This document shows positions 7,855 to 11,912 of a stretch of DNA of 11,912 nt, in pieces. Source of the DNA: Pseudomonadota bacterium (GTDB lineage: Bacteria; Pseudomonadota; Alphaproteobacteria; Rhizobiales; Devosiaceae); the NCBI GenBank assembly GCA_023430705.1, contig JAEYZJ010000084.1:1-11912 (forward strand), given 5' to 3'. The notes beneath the pieces were generated by a model. It made no database searches. It saw only the letters and a list, made by a program, of their open reading frames with translations, and had not been told where the DNA came from. A program made the position numbers and the translations under genes. Position 1 is the first letter of the stretch. Every line of letters begins with the position of its first letter.

Positions 7855-9258
7855 TCAGGGCCGGGTTCCGGCCAGTGCGAAGAGGATGCGGGCGTGTGCC
7901 CGACTGCCCTTTTCAAGCGCCACGAGCTCGAACTTCTCGTTGGGGCTATGCGGATTGTCGTCGTTCTGCGCCCAGCCGTAGAGCAGCGAGTCGATGCCCA
8001 GCACGTCCTTGATTGCGTTCACGACAGGGAGCGTTCCACCGGTGCCGACGATCGCCGTCGGTGTGCCGAACTCGTCGCTGAGAGCGGCCATGGCCTTTTC
8101 GACGAACACGGAGTCGGTCGGGATCATGGTAGCGCGGGAGGCCGAGATGACCGTCACCGTCGCCTTGGCGTCCGCCGCCAGGCGGGAGTTGACGAAGTCC
8201 TCGAACAGACCTGCCAGACGGTGCGGGTCCTGCCCCGGAACGAGCCGGAAGGAGACCTTGGCGTGGGCTTCGGCCGGGATGACGGTCTTGCTGCCCTCTC
8301 CGGAGTAACCACCCCAGATGCCGTTGACCTCGGCGGACGGCCGGCTCCAGATGCGCTCGAGTGACGTCCGGCTGCCTTCACCGATCGGGTTGGCGAGGCC
8401 GACATCGGCGAGGTACTTCCTGTCATCGAACGCAAGCTCGCGCCACATAGCGCTATCTCGGGCGTCGAGCTCGGCCACGTCATCGTAGAAGCCGGGAATA
8501 GCGATGCGCCGGTCTTCGTCATGCAGGCCGGCGAGAATTTCGCTCAGCAGCGTCAGGGGATTGACGACGAGGCCACCATAGAGACCCGAGTGCAGGTCCT
8601 GGCTGGGCCCGGTGATATCGAGCTGGGTGTAGAGCATGCCGCGCAGGCGCGTCACCAGTGCCGGCCGATCGATTGCCCACATGCTGGCATCGTTGAGCAG
8701 CGCGACATCGGCCCTCAGGTCGGCGGCATTGGCCTCGAGGAAGGCGCGCAGGTTGGGACTGCCGATCTCCTCCTCGCCTTCGCACACCACCGTTACAGCA
8801 ACCGGCAGGGTGCCTGTTTCCGCCTGGATCGCGCGCAGCGCATCGAGCCAGGAGATGAGCTGCCCCTTGTTGTCTGAGGCCCCGCGGCCGACCATCTGGT
8901 CGCCATGTGGACCGGCCTTGATCAGCGGCTCGAACGGCGCGGTGGTCCAGAGCTCCACCGGATCGGGCGGCTGCACGTCGTAATGGGAATAGAGCAGCAC
9001 ATGGGTCGCATCGTTGCCTGGACCCGGATGATGCCCGACGACAACAGGATGGCGCGCCGTGGGGCGGATCGAAACGTCGAATCCCAGCCCAACAAGCTGC
9101 TCCCGCACCCACTCTGCCGCCTCGCGGACCGCTTCCAGCCGTCCGGGGTCGGCGCTCACACTCGGGATACGAACCAGATCGGACAACCGCTGGATCGATT
9201 CCGGTTGCGCCCGGGAAATATGGTCGAGAACACCGTTGAGGACAGAAGGCTCAGTCAC
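7855..9258 (-). CDS. M20 family metallopeptidase (dipeptidase/carnosinase-like)
   Basis: A two-metal (usually zinc) hydrolase that cleaves an amide bond of a dipeptide or similar molecule. All expected residues are present, counted from the GTG start: YSHYDVQP (His92, Asp94), GRGASDNKGQ (bridging Asp129), CEGEEEIGS (Glu163/Glu164, base and ligand), LLNDASMW (Asp190), DLHSGLYGG (His223) and NPHSPNEKF (His437). The dimerisation domain lies between about 205 and 330. The GTG at 9258 gives 467 residues, matching the family; an ATG at 9378 would add 40 residues without family character, overlapping a promoter-like TATTATAA. The ribosome site is weak in both cases. It resembles dipeptidases rather than the shorter N-carbamoyl amino acid hydrolases (HyuC). 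It is the first gene of the block with hyuA and hyuB, so it probably acts on their product or on a related peptide. Confidence 0.93.
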   Translation of the reverse strand: MTEPSVLNGVLDHISRAQPESIQRLSDLVRIPSVSADPGRLEAVREAAEWVREQLVGLGFDVSIRPTARHPVVVGHHPGPGNDATHVLLYSHYDVQPPDPVELWTTAPFEPLIKAGPHGDQMVGRGASDNKGQLISWLDALRAIQAETGTLPVAVTVVCEGEEEIGSPNLRAFLEANAADLRADVALLNDASMWAIDRPALVTRLRGMLYTQLDITGPSQDLHSGLYGGLVVNPLTLLSEILAGLHDEDRRIAIPGFYDDVAELDARDSAMWRELAFDDRKYLADVGLANPIGEGSRTSLERIWSRPSAEVNGIWGGYSGEGSKTVIPAEAHAKVSFRLVPGQDPHRLAGLFEDFVNSRLAADAKATVTVISASRATMIPTDSVFVEKAMAALSDEFGTPTAIVGTGGTLPVVNAIKDVLGIDSLLYGWAQNDDNPHSPNEKFELVALEKGSRAHARILFALAGTRP

Positions 9259-9356
9259 TTCAGATTCTTTCGCGCGGAAACCAAGGGCATCGCGCAACAC
9301 TATTTTCGTCGGACCGGGAAACCCAGCCGCCAGGCTATGATCAGTTCGGCCTCGGT

Positions 9357-9363
9357 TATAATA
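9357..9363 (-). promoter_or_regulatory. Possible -10 element for the M20-hyuA-hyuB unit
   Basis: On the minus strand the sequence reads TATTATAACC, an isolated AT-rich stretch in GC-rich DNA, about 100 bases upstream of the proposed GTG start. The region 17 bases further upstream has no recognisable -35 box. If it is used, transcription would begin inside the longer version of the M20 frame, which supports the shorter start. Confidence 0.3.
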
Positions 9364-9413
9364 CCGGCCTATCCGCACCGGCTCGTCTCACGGGCCTGCA
9401 GCCAAGCCGTCCG

Positions 9414-9439
9414 GCCAGCGTGCAAGGCTGCAAGCTGGC
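9414..9439. repeat. Hairpin in the divergent spacer
   Basis: GCCAGC (9414-9419) pairs with GCTGGC (9434-9439). Inside, after one G/A mismatch, TGCA pairs with TGCA around a four-base AGGC loop. No T-run follows on either strand, so it is not a terminator. Its role is unknown; it may be an operator-like palindrome. Confidence 0.4.
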
Positions 9440-9587
9440 GCACTGGCGATTCATCACGCCGTGCTGACAGCCCGGGGAGAGGTGCAGCCGGCCTCCTTAC
9501 TGTTTTCGTGGACGCCCGCCGCCACAGCCAAAGGATCCCTCGGCAACACTTCGCGAAATACCAGCGTACAGATGCGTATAACTGTGC

Positions 9588-9602
9588 TTAACAACCGTTA
9601 AC
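9588..9602 (+). promoter_or_regulatory. CtrA-like site (TTAA-N6-TTAAC) upstream of the secretin gene
   Basis: TTAAC occurs at 9588-9592 and again at 9598-9602, exactly ten bases apart, so both copies face the same side of the helix. The known alphaproteobacterial CtrA consensus is TTAA-N7-TTAA(C); this one has a six-base spacer. The same bases also form an inverted repeat (TTAAC/GTTAA around AACC). A TTGACG, resembling a -35 box, follows at 9608-9613, but no good -10 lies 16-18 bases further. Regulation of the secretin by a CtrA-type regulator is an inference. Confidence 0.35.
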
Positions 9603-9777
9603 CTCTCTTGACGGAGCCCGCCGCACGTGAGGAATTGAATAGATTGAGAGGTCCAGCCGTTGGGGGCGGGCTTTCGAGTCTCTGAGTGGTTGTTGCGGCA
9701 ATAGAGTGGACTGACGCTTTCCTCGTGGAGGTGCATCTCGCCTGCAACGTGCTCGTTCGAAAGAAAGGCGGGCTGCA

Positions 9778-11912
9778 TTGCGGACGCGGACGCACGATCG
9801 TCAGCCACATGCGGGCATCCGGGCCGTACTTGCCTGCGTTCTGCTTGCACTGCTCGTACCCATTATTGCGGCCTGCTCAGGCGTGACGCCGGCCGGATTT
9901 GGCGGTGTTGCTCGCCCGCGGCTCGAAAATGGCGAGGCCGAGCGGCGCGGGCCGATCATCAACGAAGCCGCCTTCAACAATGCCGCGATCCAGGCGACGC
10001 TGGCGCCTTATTCCGGCTTTGTCGGGCAGGTGCGGGTCAACTATGAAGGGGAGCGCAGCGCGGTCGAAAGCGACCTTCGCGACCTTGGCATCGCGTCGTC
10101 CGATTTCGACCCCAACGAGACGGTCCTCGTCAATTTCACCGATGCCTCGATGAGCTATATCCTCGAGCAGTTGCTGCGCGGCGCATTGCGGGTCGACTAC
10201 ATCGCGCCCGAGGGCCTGCCGACGGGAATCGATTTCCGCATCGAGACGCCACTGCCCAAGAGCCGTGTGATCCAGGTCGTGCGCGACCTGCTGGCCCGCA
10301 ACAACCTGGTCATGCGCCTCATCAACGGCGTCTACCAGATCGGTCCGGCCGAGCTGATCCAGTCGCTGCAGACCAATTCCAGTCTCGGTCGTCCCGGCGA
10401 CGACACCACCAAGATCGTCGACCTCGGCAGCAACAATGCGCCCCAGGTGGTCGCCATCGCCTCGCAACTGCTGCCACAGGGCGTGAGCGTGATGGTGTCG
10501 AGTTCCTCCGACAAGGTCGTGGTCCGCGCCAACCAGAACGATGTCGCCTCGGTCGAGGCGATGCTCCGGCAGCTGTCACAGATGGCTGTCGGCAGCGACC
10601 AGGTGGCGATCATCCCGCTGCGGCGCAGCGCGCCGGAAGCGGTTGCGGGGCAGCTCAGCCAGTTCTACGGCGACCTGATCCGCGACGGCGGCGACGCGCG
10701 GGTATCGATCATCCCCCTGCAGAACCAGCAGGCGGTTCTGGTAGGGACGTCCGACGCGGCCCTGATGCGCGGCGTGCAGCAATTGGCCCAGCAGCTCGAC
10801 CGCTCGGTCACCGACGCCAGCGAGTTACGGGTGATCGCCCTCACCCATCGCAAGGCCGCCGAGCTGGTGCCCCAGCTGGTTCAGCTTTTCGGCTCCACAG
10901 CCGCGCTGCCGGTGGCGACTGGCGATACCGGCCAGCGGGAACCGACGACCGGCGTGATGTCGCGCCTGAATGTCCCGGGTGCCGTGGCGCAGACGGACAA
11001 CGCGGACGGCACTGCCCTTTCCGTGCCCATGCCGGCCGATGCCCTGGCCGGCGGAGGCGGCGGCAATGGTCCGTTTGCGGCATCGACCACGCCGGCACCG
11101 CAGTCGGGCGAGACCCGCATCGTCGCCGACGAGCGGACCAATGCCGTCCTCGTCTTCTCGACCTACTCGGTCTACAAGCGCGTCCGCGAGATGGCGCTGA
11201 CCCTCGACGTGGCGCAAGCGCAGGTGATCATCGAAGCTACCGTTCTCGAAGTCGAGCTCAACGAGACGATCGAGACCGGCGTCCAGTTCTTCCTGCAGGC
11301 GCGCGGATTCTCGATGGGCTCGGGCATCCCGGCCGGGGCCCAGAGCCCGGCCCGCGGGGGCATGGCGGGATTTTCCGGTGCGATCGGCGACGTCAGCGTC
11401 GATGCCGTGGTCAAGGCGCTGCGGCAGGTGACGGACCTCAAGGTCGTCTCCTCGCCCTATCTCACCGTGGTCGACGGGCAGCCGGCGCGCCTTGTGATCG
11501 GCGACCAGATTCCGTTCGCCACCAGCGAGCAGACTTCGTCCAATACGGGCGGCACCACGGTCACCCGCAATGTCGAGATCCTGGACACCGGTGTCGTGCT
11601 GGAGATCACGCCGCGGATCCACGCCAACAACGCGGTGGACCTCACCGTCGTGCAGTCCGTGTCGACGCCTTCGTCCAAGGACGGAACCAACCTGACGCCG
11701 GTCGTCGCGACCCGGGACATCTCATCGCAGATCCTCGCGCAGTCCGGGCGCACGCTGCTGCTCGGCGGCATGATCCAGGATCGGCAGGAACTCACTCAGG
11801 AGGGGATCAACGGGCTCGACGAGATGCCGCTGATCGGCGGCTTGTTCCGCCAGAACAAGGGCATGGCAAGGCGCACCGAGCTTCTCGTCCTGATCACCCC
11901 CAGGGTTGTGCG
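9778..11912 (+). CDS. gspD: Lipoprotein secretin, GspD type (3' end outside the window)
   Basis: Subunit of the multimeric outer-membrane channel of a type II secretion (or related) system. The frame stays open from 9715 to the window end; 711 codons are seen from the TTG at 9778, which has AAGG nine bases upstream and no in-frame ATG competitor. The N-terminus is a lipoprotein signal: basic region, hydrophobic core and lipobox IAAC with Cys33. Then come N0-like (about 75-190), N1 (212-270), N2 (277-341) and N3 domains. N3 is split by a Gly/Pro-rich insertion (about 385-445) before RIVADERTNAVLVF (447-460). The secretin core has VIIEATVLEVEL (484-495), VVSSPYLTVVDGQPARL (557-573), GVVLEITPRI (605-614), LLLGGMI (660-666), LIGGLFR (686-692) and LLVLITPRVV (702-711). 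Only the extreme C-terminus is missing. The secretin family is certain. GspD is favoured over PilQ by domain order, but no neighbouring gsp genes are visible to prove it. Confidence 0.93.
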   Translation, partial: MRTRTHDRQPHAGIRAVLACVLLALLVPIIAACSGVTPAGFGGVARPRLENGEAERRGPIINEAAFNNAAIQATLAPYSGFVGQVRVNYEGERSAVESDLRDLGIASSDFDPNETVLVNFTDASMSYILEQLLRGALRVDYIAPEGLPTGIDFRIETPLPKSRVIQVVRDLLARNNLVMRLINGVYQIGPAELIQSLQTNSSLGRPGDDTTKIVDLGSNNAPQVVAIASQLLPQGVSVMVSSSSDKVVVRANQNDVASVEAMLRQLSQMAVGSDQVAIIPLRRSAPEAVAGQLSQFYGDLIRDGGDARVSIIPLQNQQAVLVGTSDAALMRGVQQLAQQLDRSVTDASELRVIALTHRKAAELVPQLVQLFGSTAALPVATGDTGQREPTTGVMSRLNVPGAVAQTDNADGTALSVPMPADALAGGGGGNGPFAASTTPAPQSGETRIVADERTNAVLVFSTYSVYKRVREMALTLDVAQAQVIIEATVLEVELNETIETGVQFFLQARGFSMGSGIPAGAQSPARGGMAGFSGAIGDVSVDAVVKALRQVTDLKVVSSPYLTVVDGQPARLVIGDQIPFATSEQTSSNTGGTTVTRNVEILDTGVVLEITPRIHANNAVDLTVVQSVSTPSSKDGTNLTPVVATRDISSQILAQSGRTLLLGGMIQDRQELTQEGINGLDEMPLIGGLFRQNKGMARRTELLVLITPRVV

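Larger units (their letters stand above)
9259..9777. other. Divergent intergenic region without a convincing gene
   Basis: This is the spacer between the M20 gene and the secretin, which point away from each other. No open frame here has family features, and the one sizeable minus-strand frame (9497-9850) runs into the secretin. Visible elements are an AT-rich TTATAATA at 9356-9363, a hairpin at 9414-9439, a TATAAC at 9577-9582 and the TTAA pair at 9588-9602 followed by TTGACG at 9608-9613. Promoters for both directions are expected here; none can be fixed with certainty. Confidence 0.7.

Noticed and set aside
6169..8364. A 731-codon open frame on the plus strand antisense to hyuA and the M20 gene
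   Set aside because: It spans two well-supported genes, and its translation is rich in Arg, His, Gly and Asp with no recognisable domain. This is the usual antisense shadow in GC-rich DNA.
9497..9850. A 117-codon minus-strand frame in the divergent spacer
   Set aside because: It overlaps the secretin start, has no family features and no clear ribosome site. Composition looks random.
9877..11795. Several minus-strand frames opposite the secretin
   Set aside because: They are shadows; the plus-strand frame encodes an unmistakable secretin over its full length.
1..11912. CRISPR arrays, tRNA or rRNA genes, insertion sequences, phage genes
   Set aside because: Looked for on both strands: no regularly spaced repeats, no cloverleaf or rRNA-like stretches, no transposase or integrase motifs and no flanking terminal repeats were seen.

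Overview
The window is GC-rich, with tightly packed genes, GTG and TTG starts, ATGA/GTGA-type overlaps and a TTAA-N6-TTAAC element that resembles a CtrA site. This suggests an alphaproteobacterium, perhaps Hyphomicrobiales. That assignment is inferred from style and content; there is no rRNA or other taxonomic marker here.

The left three quarters (about 1-9260) is on the minus strand and is read from right to left. The first block is an M20 metallopeptidase (7855-9258), then hyuA (5773-7788) and hyuB (4046-5776), which overlap by an ATGA. It ends in a very strong minus-strand intrinsic terminator (3990-4020). After a 230-base gap comes a second block: a Tat-type, peptide-class substrate-binding protein (2186-3757), permease dppB (1166-2173), permease dppC (291-1169) and the start of an ATPase gene (1-287, cut by the window edge). 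Together they look like uptake of a peptide- or amide-like compound, ATP-dependent opening of a cyclic amide by HyuA/HyuB, and hydrolysis of the product by the M20 enzyme. The real substrate cannot be read from the sequence.

The most unusual point is in dppB. The frame runs through the whole permease with no frameshift, but two adjacent stop codons (TAA TAG, 1502-1507) sit exactly between the fourth membrane helix and the cytoplasmic EAA coupling loop. Both could derive from serine codons by single C-to-A changes. It may be a young pseudogene, a naturally split permease or a base-calling artefact.

The right end (9778-11912) is on the plus strand and carries a nearly complete lipoprotein secretin of the GspD type, starting at TTG and running off the window. 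It is the outer-membrane channel of a type II secretion or related system and appears unrelated to the hydantoinase block. The divergent gap between the two (9259-9777) has no convincing gene. It holds AT-rich promoter-like sites, a hairpin and the CtrA-like element.
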